A DNA stretch of 64,000 nt from Pseudomonas versuta (GCF_001294575.1 NZ_CP012676.1:2990001-3054000); one strand, 5' to 3'. Numbered from the stretch's first letter, positions 17,503 to 27,651 are shown. Notes: a model not told the origin generated them from the letters alone. Program-made: numbers and translations.

Positions 17503-20265
17503 TCACTGCCAGCCAAATTTGCGGATGTAGAAACCCTTCACCGCCTGAGTCAACACCATGTAGGCCAGCAAAATCATTGGCAGGAACACAAAGTACAGTG
17601 GCGGCAACGCCTGCAATTTGAAGTAGGCCGCCAGCGGTCCCATCGGCAGGAATATCCCCACAGCCATGATGACGCCTGTCATGACCATCAGCGGCATCGC
17701 TGCACGGCTTTGCAGAAACGGAATTTTTGGCGTGCGGATCATGTGCACGATCAGCGTTTGAGTCAGCAACCCGACCACGAACCAGCCCGACTGGAAAAGG
17801 GTCTGGTGCTCAGGTGTGTTGGCTTTAAACACGTACCACATCAAGGCAAAGGTCAGAATGTCGAAAATCGAGCTGATCGGGCCAAAGAACAACATGAAAC
17901 GCCCGACCTCGGCGGGCTGCCAGCGCTGCGGTTTTTTCAGCATTTCCTCATCGACGTTATCGAACGGAATAGCGATTTGTGACACGTCGTAAAGCAGGTT
18001 CTGGACCAACAGGTGCATGGGCAGCATCGGCAGAAACGGGATGAACGCACTGGCGACCAACACCGAGAACACGTTGCCGAAGTTCGAGCTGGCGGTCATT
18101 TTTATATACTTGAGCATGTTGGCGAAGGTCCGGCGCCCTTCCAGCACGCCCTCCTCCAGCACCATCAGGCTTTTCTCCAAAAGGATGATGTCCGCCGCTT
18201 CCTTGGCGATATCCACTGCGCTATCCACTGAAATCCCGATGTCCGCCGTACGCAGCGCAGGCGCGTCGTTGATTCCGTCCCCCATAAAGCCAACCACATG
18301 GCCGTTGGCTTTGAGCAAGCGCACGATGCGTTCTTTGTGGGTGGGTGTGAGCTTGGCAAATACGTTGGTGGTCTCAACAGCCACCGCCAGCTCGGCATCG
18401 GTCATGCGCTCAATGTCGTTACCCATCAGCAGCCCCTGTTGCTCCAGGCCCACTTCCCGGCAGATTTTCGCCGTCACCAGTTCGTTATCGCCAGTCAGGA
18501 CTTTTACCGCAACTCCGTGTTCGGCCAACGCTTTAAGCGCGGGCGCGGTGCTCTCTTTAGGCGGATCAAGGAACGCCACATAACCAATCAGCGTCAGGTC
18601 CTGCTCGTCTGCCAGGTTGTAGGTATCACGCCCGGCAATCATGGGTCTGGCCGCCACCGCCACTACCCGCAACCCTTCTTCGTTAAATGCTGCGGTCACC
18701 TGGCGAATACGCGCCAGCAACTCGTCGCTCAGGGCTTCCTCCGACTCGCCATGGCGCACGGTTTTGCACACTGACAGCACCTCTTCGACAGCACCTTTGC
18801 AGATCAGCAGATGGGGCTGATCCTGCTCGGCCACGACTACCGACATGCGCCGCCGTGTGAAGTCGAAAGGGATTTCATCCACTTTGCTAAAGGCAGTGCC
18901 CACATTTAACTCTCGGTGCACCTCGACATGCTCCAGCACCGCCACATCCAGTAGATTTTTCAGTCCGGTCTGGTAGTAGCTGTTGAGGTAAGCCATTTCC
19001 AGCACGTCATCGGATTCTTGACCCCAGACATCCACGTGCCGTGCGAGAAAGATCTTGTCCTGGGTCAAAGTGCCGGTTTTATCGGTGCACAGTACATCCA
19101 TCGCGCCAAAGTTCTGGATCGCGTCCAGCCGCTTGACGATGACTTTTTTACGCGACAGAAACACTGCGCCCTTGGCCAGGGTTGAAGTCACGATCATCGG
19201 CAGCATTTCCGGAGTCAGGCCAACGGCTACCGACAATGCAAACAGCAAGGCTTCGGTCCAGTCGCCCTTGGTAAAGCCGTTAATGAACAGAACCAGCGGC
19301 GCCATTACAAACATGAAGCGGATCAGCAACCAGCTGACCTTGTTGACCCCGGTCTGAAACGACGTAGGACCACGGTCCGTCGCGCCGACACGCTGCGCCA
19401 GCGCGCCGAAGTAGGTGTTATTGCCGGTCGTCAGTACAACTGCCGTGGCCGCACCGGATACCACGTTGGTGCCCATGAACAGAATATTTTCCAACTCCAG
19501 CGGGTTACTGGTCTGGCTGTCGGACTGTCGGGAAAATTTCTCGACCGGCATTGACTCACCCGTCATCGCCGCCTGGCTGACAAACAGGTCCTTGGCGCTG
19601 AGCACCCTGCAATCTGCCGGAATCATGTCGCCCGCGGACAACACGATCAAATCCCCCGGAACCAATTGCTTGATCGGCAGTTCAATGCGTTGCGCGCCTC
19701 TGATTTGCTGGGCTGCGCCGTAGAACTTGCCAAACATTGGCGAGCTGTCAGCACTGAAATCGCGCCGCATGACCGTCGCGGTGTTACTCACCATGGCCTT
19801 GAGCGCGTCCGCCGCCTTGTTGGACTTGGCTTCTTGCCAAAACCGCAGCAACGTCGACAACACCACCATGGTGCCAATCACCACCGCAGCCTGAATGTCA
19901 TCAGTGGCCAGAGAAACAGCTGCCAGCAAGGTCAACAGCAAATTGAACGGATTTTTGTAGCAGTGCCACAAATGCACCCAGCGGCTGAGGGGCTGTTCGT
20001 GCTCAACTTCATTGAGCCCGTGTTGCTGGCGCAGGGCTTCAGCCTCGGCTTCGCTCAGGCCATCAGTATGCGTACCCAGACTGTCGATCAATACCGCACT
20101 ATCGCGGTTGGCTGCTGCCACCAGGGTCTGGGCCAGTGTCGCAGGCACTTCACGGCTGACCGTGGTGTTGGTCAAACTGTCGAGCAAGGCCAGACGCCGG
20201 AAATGCCGGCCGATATGGCGAGTGCGCAAAAAGCCGGCGAAGAATTCTTTGAGGGTGAGTTTCAT
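17503..20265 (-). CDS. mgtA: Magnesium-translocating P-type ATPase MgtA
   Basis: P-type (IIIB) ATPase that imports Mg2+ across the inner membrane. The N-terminal cation-ATPase domain, the actuator stretch TGES, the phosphorylation site CTDKTGTLTQD and the hinge GDGINDAPALR are all present, with about ten membrane segments. Length 920 residues is normal for MgtA/MgtB. A leader of roughly 450 nucleotides with stable hairpins and short reading frames precedes it (20266-20730), as in enteric mgtA where Mg2+ and translation of a proline-rich peptide control read-through. Confidence 0.95.
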   Translation of the reverse strand: MKLTLKEFFAGFLRTRHIGRHFRRLALLDSLTNTTVSREVPATLAQTLVAAANRDSAVLIDSLGTHTDGLSEAEAEALRQQHGLNEVEHEQPLSRWVHLWHCYKNPFNLLLTLLAAVSLATDDIQAAVVIGTMVVLSTLLRFWQEAKSNKAADALKAMVSNTATVMRRDFSADSSPMFGKFYGAAQQIRGAQRIELPIKQLVPGDLIVLSAGDMIPADCRVLSAKDLFVSQAAMTGESMPVEKFSRQSDSQTSNPLELENILFMGTNVVSGAATAVVLTTGNNTYFGALAQRVGATDRGPTSFQTGVNKVSWLLIRFMFVMAPLVLFINGFTKGDWTEALLFALSVAVGLTPEMLPMIVTSTLAKGAVFLSRKKVIVKRLDAIQNFGAMDVLCTDKTGTLTQDKIFLARHVDVWGQESDDVLEMAYLNSYYQTGLKNLLDVAVLEHVEVHRELNVGTAFSKVDEIPFDFTRRRMSVVVAEQDQPHLLICKGAVEEVLSVCKTVRHGESEEALSDELLARIRQVTAAFNEEGLRVVAVAARPMIAGRDTYNLADEQDLTLIGYVAFLDPPKESTAPALKALAEHGVAVKVLTGDNELVTAKICREVGLEQQGLLMGNDIERMTDAELAVAVETTNVFAKLTPTHKERIVRLLKANGHVVGFMGDGINDAPALRTADIGISVDSAVDIAKEAADIILLEKSLMVLEEGVLEGRRTFANMLKYIKMTASSNFGNVFSVLVASAFIPFLPMLPMHLLVQNLLYDVSQIAIPFDNVDEEMLKKPQRWQPAEVGRFMLFFGPISSIFDILTFALMWYVFKANTPEHQTLFQSGWFVVGLLTQTLIVHMIRTPKIPFLQSRAAMPLMVMTGVIMAVGIFLPMGPLAAYFKLQALPPLYFVFLPMILLAYMVLTQAVKGFYIRKFGWQ

Positions 20266-20730
20266 CGTGCTACTCCTGCGCCGCCTGCACTCACCCGTTC
20301 AGAGTGACTATGCAGACGGCCTAAATCTGGAACCGTCATTCATGGTTTTAAATCCCGGGGCGAACCAGATGCTCGCGTCTAATCGAACAATCGGACACAG
20401 CCCGGCAATGCGGGCCGATGATGGCGGCGACGGATTGGCATAAAGAAGTTGCCCATAACGATTTCCCCTGACGATCAACCAAACGGCGCAGCGGGCACAC
20501 GCGTACGACATGTCGCGACCTGCCACCAAGGGCATTGATCACACACGTTTCAGTGTCGATGAGAGAACTTGCGGGGTCGGGTCGCTACTGACCCGATCAA
20601 GACGCCGCTTCTCGCTACTCAGCAAGAAAACGGCAGGGGAATCTGCGCGCTAGCTTGCCGGGAATATGCCGGTGTTGATAACCGGCCGACAACTGTGACT
20701 CGAGTTTTTACCCACTGAGAGCCTGCGCTA
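20266..20730 (-). promoter_or_regulatory. Long structured leader of mgtA
   Basis: No conserved gene of ordinary size fits this stretch. Two perfect hairpins are visible: GCCGGT/ACCGGC at 20668-20686 and TCGGGTC/GACCCGA at 20577-20596. A TTAATA-like -10 element occurs near 20730 on the minus strand, giving a leader of about 450 nucleotides. A direct repeat CTTCAG-N5-GTTCAG (20813-20829, read on the plus strand) upstream of it resembles the P. aeruginosa PhoP box as I recall it, but in the opposite orientation to mgtA. Short frames with ribosome-binding sites lie inside. Function as an Mg2+ sensor is inference. Confidence 0.45.
20379..20456 (-). CDS. Candidate 25-residue leader peptide of mgtA (mgtL-like)
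   Basis: On the minus strand AGGGG lies 8 bases before an ATG at 20456, a strong initiation site. The frame encodes 25 residues beginning MGNFFMPIRRRHHRPALPG and ends in TAG at 20379, 113 bases before mgtA. It is rich in Pro and Arg, as are the enteric MgtL peptides that couple ribosome stalling to Mg2+ level. An alternative, longer frame (ATG 20511 to about 20308, AGG 7 bases upstream) overlaps it. Neither is proven. Confidence 0.4.
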   Translation of the reverse strand: MGNFFMPIRRRHHRPALPGCVRLFD

Positions 20731-20829
20731 TTAATGAAAACGCCGGCAGCTTACGCCCGACGTTTTAGAGAGTAAACCGCAGCAAGGCTTCGGTTTTGTG
20801 AATTAGAAGGATCTTCAGGCGGGGTTCAG

Positions 20830-21214
20830 TTTCACTCATATGAAGTGACATAAGGGCCCGAAACAGGGAGTCAAACCCTGGTATCCAATGCAGAATCAGC
20901 CTTCTGGGGGCGCTTGTCACAGGCGCGCAGCGACATGAAAGCCTTGCCGGGCGAATCGGCATGACAGGCAGCTGCGGGTCGCTCAAGCCATGCCTGACCT
21001 GACAAAAATCTGCATGCATATCACTGCCTTGCCAGGCGTATCAGTGACCTGGAGGTCATCGCGGCTCATGTCAAAAACGCTCAGGTATTCAGTCCATGGC
21101 GCCCGCCTTGGCGCCTCGTAACGCTGCCCGGCAAACTCGCCGTTCGTGGTCTTGGCCTGGACATCCCCGCTTACAATACTGGCCACGCCGACAGGCCCGA
21201 AAACACATCAAAAC
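20830..21214. other. Intergenic region between the mgtA promoter and fpvI
   Basis: About 385 bases without a convincing gene. Short open frames on the minus strand (20765-21019 and 20983-21186) have no recognisable domain and no good ribosome-binding site. This is where an anti-sigma gene would be expected to follow the sigma factor; I see no trace of one. Confidence 0.4.
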
Positions 21215-21697
21215 TCAGGTGTTATCCCACTGCCTGATACGAATCCGGCAATGCTTCATGGCGTTGACAATATGCTTCTCGACCATGCTGCGTGAAATGC
21301 CGAGGCGCTCGGCAATTTCCGGATGCGACAAGCCTTCAAGCTTGCGCAGTAAAAAGCTGTCACGGCACGCCGCAGGCAGTTCGGCCAGAGCGCGCTGGAT
21401 CAAGTCCAGGCGTTGATGCTGGTCCATCAACACCTGGGGCGAGGGGGTGAAAAAGCGCTCCTCGGCGTCCAGCACCTCCAGCGGTTCAACCTGACGCAAA
21501 GCGTTGCGCCGATGACCATCAATCACCAGATTGAGCGCCGTGCGATATAGAAATGCCCGCGGCTGCTGGATCGGCTCATCACTGGCGCGCTCAAGCACAC
21601 GCACGTAGGCGTCATGCACCACATCTTCTGCCGCCTGGGCATTGCCCAGCCTGGCACTCAAAAACTTCACCAGTTCGCGATAGTAGTTTTCCAACAT
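21215..21697 (-). CDS. fpvI: Iron-responsive ECF sigma factor, FpvI/FecI type
   Basis: Extracytoplasmic-function sigma factor of 160 residues that directs RNA polymerase to siderophore-receptor genes. Region 2 is LENYYRELVKFLSARLGNAQ to AEDVVHDAYVRVLER, and region 4 has the helix-turn-helix GLSHPEIAERLGISRSMVEKH. AGGAG lies 4 bases before the ATG, and a Fur-like box sits about 95 bases upstream. It is divergent from pvdR; in P. aeruginosa fpvI, fpvR and pvdRT-opmQ are neighbours, which is the reason for the name. Unusually no fecR-type gene follows; an FpvR-like gene lies about 9.4 kb away. PvdS is excluded by sequence. Confidence 0.8.
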   Translation of the reverse strand: MLENYYRELVKFLSARLGNAQAAEDVVHDAYVRVLERASDEPIQQPRAFLYRTALNLVIDGHRRNALRQVEPLEVLDAEERFFTPSPQVLMDQHQRLDLIQRALAELPAACRDSFLLRKLEGLSHPEIAERLGISRSMVEKHIVNAMKHCRIRIRQWDNT

Positions 21698-21790
21698 GAC
21701 TCCTGGCCGCAGGGTTGCGGCAACATTCCATGAGCGCAGAAACAGGCCGAATCAATAGCGGCATGATGATGGCACTTTTGCAGATGTAAT

Positions 21791-21810
21791 TTATAGCAAT
21801 TCTCATATAG
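21791..21810 (-). promoter_or_regulatory. Fur-box-like site upstream of fpvI
   Basis: The minus strand reads CTATATGAGAATTGCTATAA, which contains TGAGAATTGCTAT, a close relative of the TGATAATCATTAT core of the Fur consensus. It lies about 95 bases before fpvI and in the shared region with pvdR, as expected for an iron-repressed sigma factor gene. Confidence 0.6.
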
Positions 21811-22003
21811 ATTTAAGATTGCAGCGCTAAACCACCCTGAAACATTATGTAACAAGCGTAAAAACAAACACTTAAATCTGCGATTCACTCTCTCGTTTAC
21901 TCAACAGCTCCCGTGTCTGTCGGTTTGCCGACAGCGTTCGCTTTTGCCGTTTACGGTTCAAACAGCGTAGCGACGGGCCGACTCCTATTGGCCGGAACCC
22001 AGC

Positions 22004-23176
22004 ATGAAACGCCCGAGACAGAACCGTCGTGCACTTTTCATCTGCCTGTTGGCATTATTCGTTGGAGTTCTGACTGCGTGGCTATTTGTGCCCCCGGGTC
22101 GCCAAGCGTATGACACCGTCCCTGTCACACGTGCAGATATTGAAAGCAGTGTGACGGCCCTCGGCACCCTGCAACCGAGCCAATACGTCGACGTGGGTGC
22201 GCAGGCATCAGGGCAAATCAACAAAATCCACGTCAATGCCGGTGATGAAGTCCAAGAAGGTCAGTTGCTGGTCGAAATCGACCCGGCGACCCAGCGAGCC
22301 AAGCTCGATGCCAGCCGTTTTGCCACGCAAAACCTCAAGGCTCAACTACAGGAACAGCGCGCACTGCACGACCTGGCCAAAAAGAAATATCAGCGCCAGC
22401 TGAATCTCGCCAAAGGCGGCGCAACCCGCGAAGAAGACATACAAAGCGCACTCGCTGAAGTGCGTACCACCCTGGCACGGACCGACATGGTCCAGGCGCA
22501 AATCCTTCAGGCCCAGGCCAGTTTGCGCAGTGACGAAGCAGAACTGGGCTACACCCGTATCTACGCGCCCATCTCCGGCACCGTGGTGGCACTGGATGCA
22601 CGCGAAGGCCAAACCCTCAATGCCCAACAGCAAACACCGCTGATTCTGCGCATTGCCAAACTCTCGGCCATGACCGTCTGGGCAGAAGTCTCGGAAGCAG
22701 ATATCGGCTACGTCAAACCGGGCATGCCAGCGTATTTCACCACCCTGAGTGGGGCTAACCGGCGCTGGAACACCCGGGTACGGCAGATTTTGCCCGTGCC
22801 GCCCAAACCTCTTAATGAGGCCAGCCAGGGCGGTGGCAGCCCTTCGAGCGCAGGCAAAAGCGGCAGCGCGCGCGTGGTGCTTTACACCGTACTGCTCGAC
22901 GTCGACAACACCGATCAGGGGTTGATGCCTGAAATGACTGCCCAGGTGTTTTTCGTCGCTGGCCAGGCCAAAGACGTATTACTGGCCCCCATCATTGCCT
23001 TACAGGGCAGTGCTGAAAGCAACCGGCAAACCGCCCGTATCGTGAGCAGAGACGGCAAAATCCAGTCCCGCGAGATCCGCACCGGAATCAGTGACCGCTT
23101 GCGGGTAGAAATTATCGATGGCTTGAACGAAGGCGATCACCTGCTCATCGGCCCCGCCACCGGTAACGGAGGCTGA
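22004..23176 (+). CDS. pvdR: Periplasmic adaptor of PvdRT-OpmQ efflux pump (MacA family)
   Basis: Membrane-fusion protein joining the PvdT ABC transporter to the OpmQ outer-membrane channel. A single N-terminal membrane anchor (ALFICLLALFVGVLTAWLFV) is followed by a lipoyl half-motif (VDVGAQASGQINKIHVNAGD), a long alpha-helical hairpin (residues about 105-185) and beta-barrel domains. Length is 390 residues. It is followed without a gap by pvdT. The tripartite pump recycles and secretes pyoverdine in P. aeruginosa. No pyoverdine synthesis gene is seen nearby, so the pump may now export something else. Confidence 0.85.
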   Translation: MKRPRQNRRALFICLLALFVGVLTAWLFVPPGRQAYDTVPVTRADIESSVTALGTLQPSQYVDVGAQASGQINKIHVNAGDEVQEGQLLVEIDPATQRAKLDASRFATQNLKAQLQEQRALHDLAKKKYQRQLNLAKGGATREEDIQSALAEVRTTLARTDMVQAQILQAQASLRSDEAELGYTRIYAPISGTVVALDAREGQTLNAQQQTPLILRIAKLSAMTVWAEVSEADIGYVKPGMPAYFTTLSGANRRWNTRVRQILPVPPKPLNEASQGGGSPSSAGKSGSARVVLYTVLLDVDNTDQGLMPEMTAQVFFVAGQAKDVLLAPIIALQGSAESNRQTARIVSRDGKIQSREIRTGISDRLRVEIIDGLNEGDHLLIGPATGNGG

Positions 23177-25147
23177 ATGCCCACTCCCCTGATCGACCTG
23201 CAAGATATCCGCAAGGTCTACGGCGGCAGCGAGACGCCCGAAGTTCACGTACTCAAAGGGATTAGCCTGTCGATCCATGCCGGAGAGTTCGTGGCGATTG
23301 TCGGAGCCTCGGGCTCGGGCAAATCCACCCTGATGAACATTCTGGGCTGCCTCGACCGCCCGACCTCAGGGCGCTATTTGTTCGCAGGTGAAGACGTGGC
23401 CCGTCTGGACAGTGACGAACTGGCCTGGCTACGCCGCGAAGCCTTCGGCTTTGTGTTCCAGGGTTATCACCTGATCCCCTCGGCGTCGGCCCAGGAAAAC
23501 GTCGAAATGCCGGCCATTTATGCCGGCATGCCCGCCGCCGAGCGTCACGCACGGGCGGGCGCCCTGCTCGCCCGCCTGGGCCTGGGCGAGCGCACGGCCA
23601 ACCGCCCTCATCAGCTGTCCGGCGGTCAACAACAACGGGTATCGATTGCCCGCGCCCTCATGAACGGCGGGCACATCATCCTCGCCGACGAACCCACCGG
23701 CGCTCTGGACAGCCACAGCGGCGCCGAAGTCATGACCCTGCTTGACGAGCTGGCGAGCCAGGGTCACGTGGTGATCCTGATTACCCACGACCGCGAAGTC
23801 GCAGCGCGGGCCAATCGCATCATCGAAGTGCGCGACGGCGAGGTGGTCAGCGACAGCGCCAGCGCTCAACCGTCTGCGCGCGCCGATAACCCTGACGCCT
23901 TGCAGGCCGTCGATTTACGCAAACGCCTCAATGAAGGCAGCGAAGCCCGCGGGGCCTGGAAAGGCGAGCTGGTCGACGCGGTTCAGGCGGCCTGGCGGGT
24001 GATGTGGATCAACCGCTTCCGCACGGCCCTGACCTTGCTCGGCATCGTTATCGGTGTGGCCTCGGTGGTCGTGATGCTGGCGGTGGGCGAAGGCAGCAAA
24101 CGCCAGGTCATGGCCGAAATGGGGGCATTCGGCTCCAACATCATTTACCTCAGCGGTATGCCACCCAGACCACGGGCACCGCCGGGCATCGTTAGCCTCA
24201 ACGACGTCGCAGCGCTTTCGACCCTGCCCCAGGTACAAATGATCATGCCAATCAACGGCGCGCAAATCGGCGTTCGTTACGGGAACGTCGACCACACCCT
24301 GTACACCGGCGGCAATGGCATCGACTTCCCGGCGATTTTCAACTGGCCGGTGGTCCTGGGCAGCTTCTTCACCCAGGCCGACGAAGACGCCGCCGCTGCC
24401 GTAGCGGTGATCGGTAAAAAGGTCCGGGACAAAGTGCTCAAGGATGTACCCAACCCTATTGGCCAGTACATCCTGCTGGAGAACGTACCGTTCCGGGTGG
24501 TCGGCGTACTGGCCGAAAAAGGCGCCAGCTCCGGCGACTCCGACAGTGACGCGCGTATCGTGGTGCCCTACTCCGCCGCCAGCGTGCGCCTGTTCGGCAC
24601 GCACAATCCGGAATACGTGGTGATCGCGGCTGCCGATGCAAGCAAGGTCAGACAAACCGAAAAAGCCATCGAGCAGTTGATGCTCAAACTGCACCACGGC
24701 ACGCGGGATTTCGAGATCACCAACAATGCGGCGATGATCCAGGCCGAAGCCAAAACCCGTAATAGCCTGTCGCTGATGCTCGGTTCGATTGCCGCCATTT
24801 CATTGTTGGTGGGGGGTATCGGGGTGATGAATATCATGCTGATGACCGTACGCGAACGTACCCGTGAAATCGGTATCCGCATGGCCACCGGCGCCCGTCA
24901 GCGCGACATTCTGCGCCAGTTCCTGACCGAGGCCCTGATGCTCTCTATGGTCGGCGGGCTGACCGGTATCACCTTGGCCTTCATGGTCGGTGGCATTCTG
25001 TTGCTGTGCGATGTGGCGGTGGCGTTCTCCCTGTTTGCGGTCCTCGGCGCCTTTGGTTGTGCGCTGGTGACTGGCGTTATTTTCGGCTTTATGCCGGCCC
25101 GCAAAGCTGCCCGGCTAGATCCGGTCACAGCCCTGACCAGTGAATGA
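23177..25147 (+). CDS. pvdT: MacB-type ABC transporter, ATPase and permease
   Basis: Fused ABC ATPase and four-helix permease of the MacB type, which drives substrates from the periplasm through the outer-membrane channel. The ATPase domain (residues 1-230) has Walker [16 protein letters not shown], the signature LSGGQQQR and Walker B HIILADEP. The first membrane segment follows around residue 285 and three more lie at the C-terminus, separated by a periplasmic domain. Length 656 residues fits MacB. The stop codon overlaps the start region of opmQ, so the three genes form one operon. Confidence 0.9.
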   Translation: MPTPLIDLQDIRKVYGGSETPEVHVLKGISLSIHAGEFVAIVGASGSGKSTLMNILGCLDRPTSGRYLFAGEDVARLDSDELAWLRREAFGFVFQGYHLIPSASAQENVEMPAIYAGMPAAERHARAGALLARLGLGERTANRPHQLSGGQQQRVSIARALMNGGHIILADEPTGALDSHSGAEVMTLLDELASQGHVVILITHDREVAARANRIIEVRDGEVVSDSASAQPSARADNPDALQAVDLRKRLNEGSEARGAWKGELVDAVQAAWRVMWINRFRTALTLLGIVIGVASVVVMLAVGEGSKRQVMAEMGAFGSNIIYLSGMPPRPRAPPGIVSLNDVAALSTLPQVQMIMPINGAQIGVRYGNVDHTLYTGGNGIDFPAIFNWPVVLGSFFTQADEDAAAAVAVIGKKVRDKVLKDVPNPIGQYILLENVPFRVVGVLAEKGASSGDSDSDARIVVPYSAASVRLFGTHNPEYVVIAAADASKVRQTEKAIEQLMLKLHHGTRDFEITNNAAMIQAEAKTRNSLSLMLGSIAAISLLVGGIGVMNIMLMTVRERTREIGIRMATGARQRDILRQFLTEALMLSMVGGLTGITLAFMVGGILLLCDVAVAFSLFAVLGAFGCALVTGVIFGFMPARKAARLDPVTALTSE

Positions 25148-25151
25148 TTCG

Positions 25152-26558
25152 ATGAACCTGTCCTTGAGCGTGCTGACTGCGTGCCTGCTGCTAAGCGCGT
25201 GCAGTCAGCCCCTGCCCCATAACAGCCCTGCGCCGATACCGCCTTCGAGCTGGCAATCGCCCCATGCACTGGCCAGCCAGGCAGGCAGTCGACAATGGTG
25301 GAGTCATTTTTCCAGCACGGACCTTGACCGTTTGATTACTCAGGCCCGTACCTCCAGCTACGACCTCGCAGCCGCCGTCGCACGCGTGCAGCAGGCCCGG
25401 GCCAGCGCCGTGATCGCTGGCGCCCCGCTGATGCCTGAAGTGAAATTCGGTTCCAGCGCCAATCGCGAGAAGCTATTACGTGGCAAGGGCTATAGCCAGC
25501 TGGATGCCAGCGATGACAACAAGGCCGTGGCCTATTTTGACGCCAACCTGAGCGCCAGTTATGAAGTGGACTTTTGGGGCGGCAAATCCGCAGCACGGGA
25601 CAGCGCCGTACAGGCGCTCAAGGCCAGCGAATTTGATCAGGCCACGGTGGAGCTGACCTTGCTCAGCAGCGTGGCCAACAGTTATGTGCAAACCCTGGCC
25701 TTCAACGAACAACTGCGCATTGCCAGGCTCAATCTGGCCAACGCACAGAGCGTCATGCATGTCGTGCAAACCCGCTATGACGCAGGCTCGGCCACAGCCG
25801 AGGAACTGGCCCAGCAAAAGAGCCTGGTGGCCAGCCAGCAACGGCAATTGCCACTGGTTGAGCAACAGGCCCAAGAGGCGCGAATCACCCTGGCCGTGCT
25901 GCTAGGTCAACCGGTGCAAAGCCTTGTTTTGGGCAACACTGCGTTCGACCAGTTGCAATGGCCATCGATTGGCAGCGGCTTGCCCAGCGAACTGCTGACC
26001 CGGCGCCCCGACATCGCCAGTGCCGAAGCCAGACTCGCCGCTGCAGCGGCCGACATCAGGGTGGCGCGAGCGGCCATGCTGCCCGGCCTGACCCTGAGCG
26101 CGAGCCTGGGATCGGGTTCAGACCGTTTCAGCGATGTCCTGCGCAGCCCGTTCTACAGCCTCACCGCCGGGCTGGCAGCGCCGATCTTCAATAACGGCCG
26201 CCTCAGCGCCGAACGCGACAAAGCCACAGCACACCAGCAAGAGCTGCTGCAGACCTATCGGGGGAGCATCATCAACGCTTTTGCCGACGTCGAAAAAGCC
26301 CTCAACAGCGCCAGTGGTCTGGACCAACAACGGCACTGGCAAGACGAAGAACTGAAACAGGCACAGCAGGCATTCGATATTGCCGAACACCGCTATAAAG
26401 CCGGTGCCGAGATATTGCTCACGGTCCTGGAGACCCAGCGCACGCTGTATCAGGCCCAGGACCAGAACGTACAACTGCGTCTGGCCCGGCTGCAGGCCAG
26501 CATTGCGCTGTACAAGGCATTGGGCGGAGGCTGGCAGGTGGATATCCCTCACCTGTAG
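25152..26558 (+). CDS. opmQ: Outer-membrane efflux lipoprotein OpmQ (TolC/OprM family)
   Basis: Trimeric outer-membrane channel subunit for PvdRT. The signal peptide ends in a lipobox (LLLSAC), so the mature protein is a lipoprotein. Two repeated alpha-hairpin halves with long coiled helices and the RRPDIASAEARLAAA motif fit the OprM/NodT group. I give the ATG at 25152; a GTG at 25140 in the same frame, overlapping the pvdT stop, is equally possible. Length is 468 residues from ATG. A REP pair begins at the stop codon. Confidence 0.87.
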   Translation: MNLSLSVLTACLLLSACSQPLPHNSPAPIPPSSWQSPHALASQAGSRQWWSHFSSTDLDRLITQARTSSYDLAAAVARVQQARASAVIAGAPLMPEVKFGSSANREKLLRGKGYSQLDASDDNKAVAYFDANLSASYEVDFWGGKSAARDSAVQALKASEFDQATVELTLLSSVANSYVQTLAFNEQLRIARLNLANAQSVMHVVQTRYDAGSATAEELAQQKSLVASQQRQLPLVEQQAQEARITLAVLLGQPVQSLVLGNTAFDQLQWPSIGSGLPSELLTRRPDIASAEARLAAAAADIRVARAAMLPGLTLSASLGSGSDRFSDVLRSPFYSLTAGLAAPIFNNGRLSAERDKATAHQQELLQTYRGSIINAFADVEKALNSASGLDQQRHWQDEELKQAQQAFDIAEHRYKAGAEILLTVLETQRTLYQAQDQNVQLRLARLQASIALYKALGGGWQVDIPHL

Positions 26559-26612
26559 GAGCGAGCTTGCTTGCGAGCTTTTATTTCAGACACCGGACAG
26601 CTCGCTCCTACA
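26554..26612. repeat. REP inverted pair, GAGC type
   Basis: TGTAGGAGCGAGCT (26554-26567) and AGCTCGCTCCTACA (26599-26612) are perfect inverted copies of a Pseudomonas REP unit, placed at the opmQ stop. It may stabilise or end the transcript. Confidence 0.8.
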
Positions 26613-26768
26613 CGAGTTACGGTAAGCCACTGGATGGAACTCTGAATGACGGAGGGGATCAGTGATTCATGACCTGCGGTTAAATGTGCTTTGCCTGACT
26701 TGCGGTTTTTCCCGCAGAACAAGGCGAGGATACTCAGTCTGATTCTTACGACCTCCAAGGAGTTATCC

Positions 26769-27572
26769 ATGACAGTTCCAGCATTCGGCGTCGGCACGTT
26801 CCGTCTTAAAGGCCAGGTGGTGATTGACTCAGTCAAGAACGCGCTAGATTTGGGCTACCGGGCCGTCGATACCGCGCAGATCTATGAGAACGAAGCCGAA
26901 GTCGGCCAGGCCATTGCCGAAAGTGGCATAGCCCGTGATCAACTGTTTATCACCAGCAAAATCTGGGTCAGTAACTTCGCCCACGACAAGCTGATTGCCA
27001 GCCTCAAGGACAGTCTGAAAAAACTGCGCACCGACCATCTGGACCTGACGCTGATTCACTGGCCGTCACCGAACGACGAGGTGCCGGTCGCAGAGTTCAT
27101 GGGCGCGCTGCTTGAAGCCAAAAAACTGGGTTTGACCAGGCAGATCGGCATTTCCAACTTCACCATCGCGCTGATGAAAGAAGCCATTGCCGCTGTCGGT
27201 GCCGAGAACATCGCCACCAATCAGATTGAACTGCACCCGTACCTGCAGAACCGCAAAGTGGTTGAGTTCGCACAGAGCAAAGGCATCCATATTACGTCTT
27301 ACATGACGCTGGCCTACGGCGAGGTACTGAAAGATCCGGTGATCAAGGCCATTGCAGATCGTCATGGGGCAACCAGCGCCCAGGTGACCCTGGCGTGGGC
27401 CATGCAACTGGGCTACTCGGTGATTCCGTCATCCACCAAGCGGGCCAACCTGGAGAGCAATCTCAAGGCCTGCGCGCTGACCCTGAGCGAAGAAGACATG
27501 GCGCAGATTGCAGCGCTGGATCGCGGCCATCGCCTGACAAGCCCGCAAAGCGTTGCGCCGAAGTGGGATTGA
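26769..27572 (+). CDS. dkgB: 2,5-didehydrogluconate reductase DkgB (aldo-keto reductase)
   Basis: NADPH-dependent aldo-keto reductase of 267 residues, the same length as E. coli DkgB. The catalytic tetrad residues are visible: Asp in [12 protein letters not shown] with the Tyr, Lys in ITSKIW, and His in LIHWPSP. GISNFT and the C-terminal [14 protein letters not shown] cofactor motif follow. I start at ATG 26769, since AAGGAG lies 7 bases before it; an in-frame ATG at 26691 has no such site. It can reduce 2,5-diketogluconate and methylglyoxal. It is not linked to a gluconate operon here. Confidence 0.88.
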   Translation: MTVPAFGVGTFRLKGQVVIDSVKNALDLGYRAVDTAQIYENEAEVGQAIAESGIARDQLFITSKIWVSNFAHDKLIASLKDSLKKLRTDHLDLTLIHWPSPNDEVPVAEFMGALLEAKKLGLTRQIGISNFTIALMKEAIAAVGAENIATNQIELHPYLQNRKVVEFAQSKGIHITSYMTLAYGEVLKDPVIKAIADRHGATSAQVTLAWAMQLGYSVIPSSTKRANLESNLKACALTLSEEDMAQIAALDRGHRLTSPQSVAPKWD

Positions 27573-27595
27573 TCGCTGCACGGTGATATACAACG

Positions 27596-27651
27596 GCGAG
27601 CTTGCCTGATGATGCCGGAATGCGGCTGAAACTATCGCCAGGCAAGCTCGC
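27596..27651. repeat. REP inverted pair
   Basis: GCGAGCTTGCCTG (27596-27608) and CAGGCAAGCTCGC (27639-27651) are perfect inverted copies, between the converging dkgB and zapE genes where they may act as a terminator. Confidence 0.8.

Noticed and set aside
20813..20829. PhoP-box-like direct repeat CTTCAG-N5-GTTCAG
   Set aside because: It points away from mgtA and the consensus is quoted from memory, so it is kept only as a note in the leader entry.
20870..20900. T-arm-like sequence (GGGTTTGACTCCC on the minus strand) suggesting a tRNA or att-site fragment
   Set aside because: No matching acceptor, D-arm or anticodon stem could be built around it, and no integrase is near.
20765..21186. Small minus-strand frames as a possible decayed fecR gene after fpvI
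   Set aside because: None of the FecR motifs (cytoplasmic helix, membrane segment, VTLPDGS) is visible in any frame.
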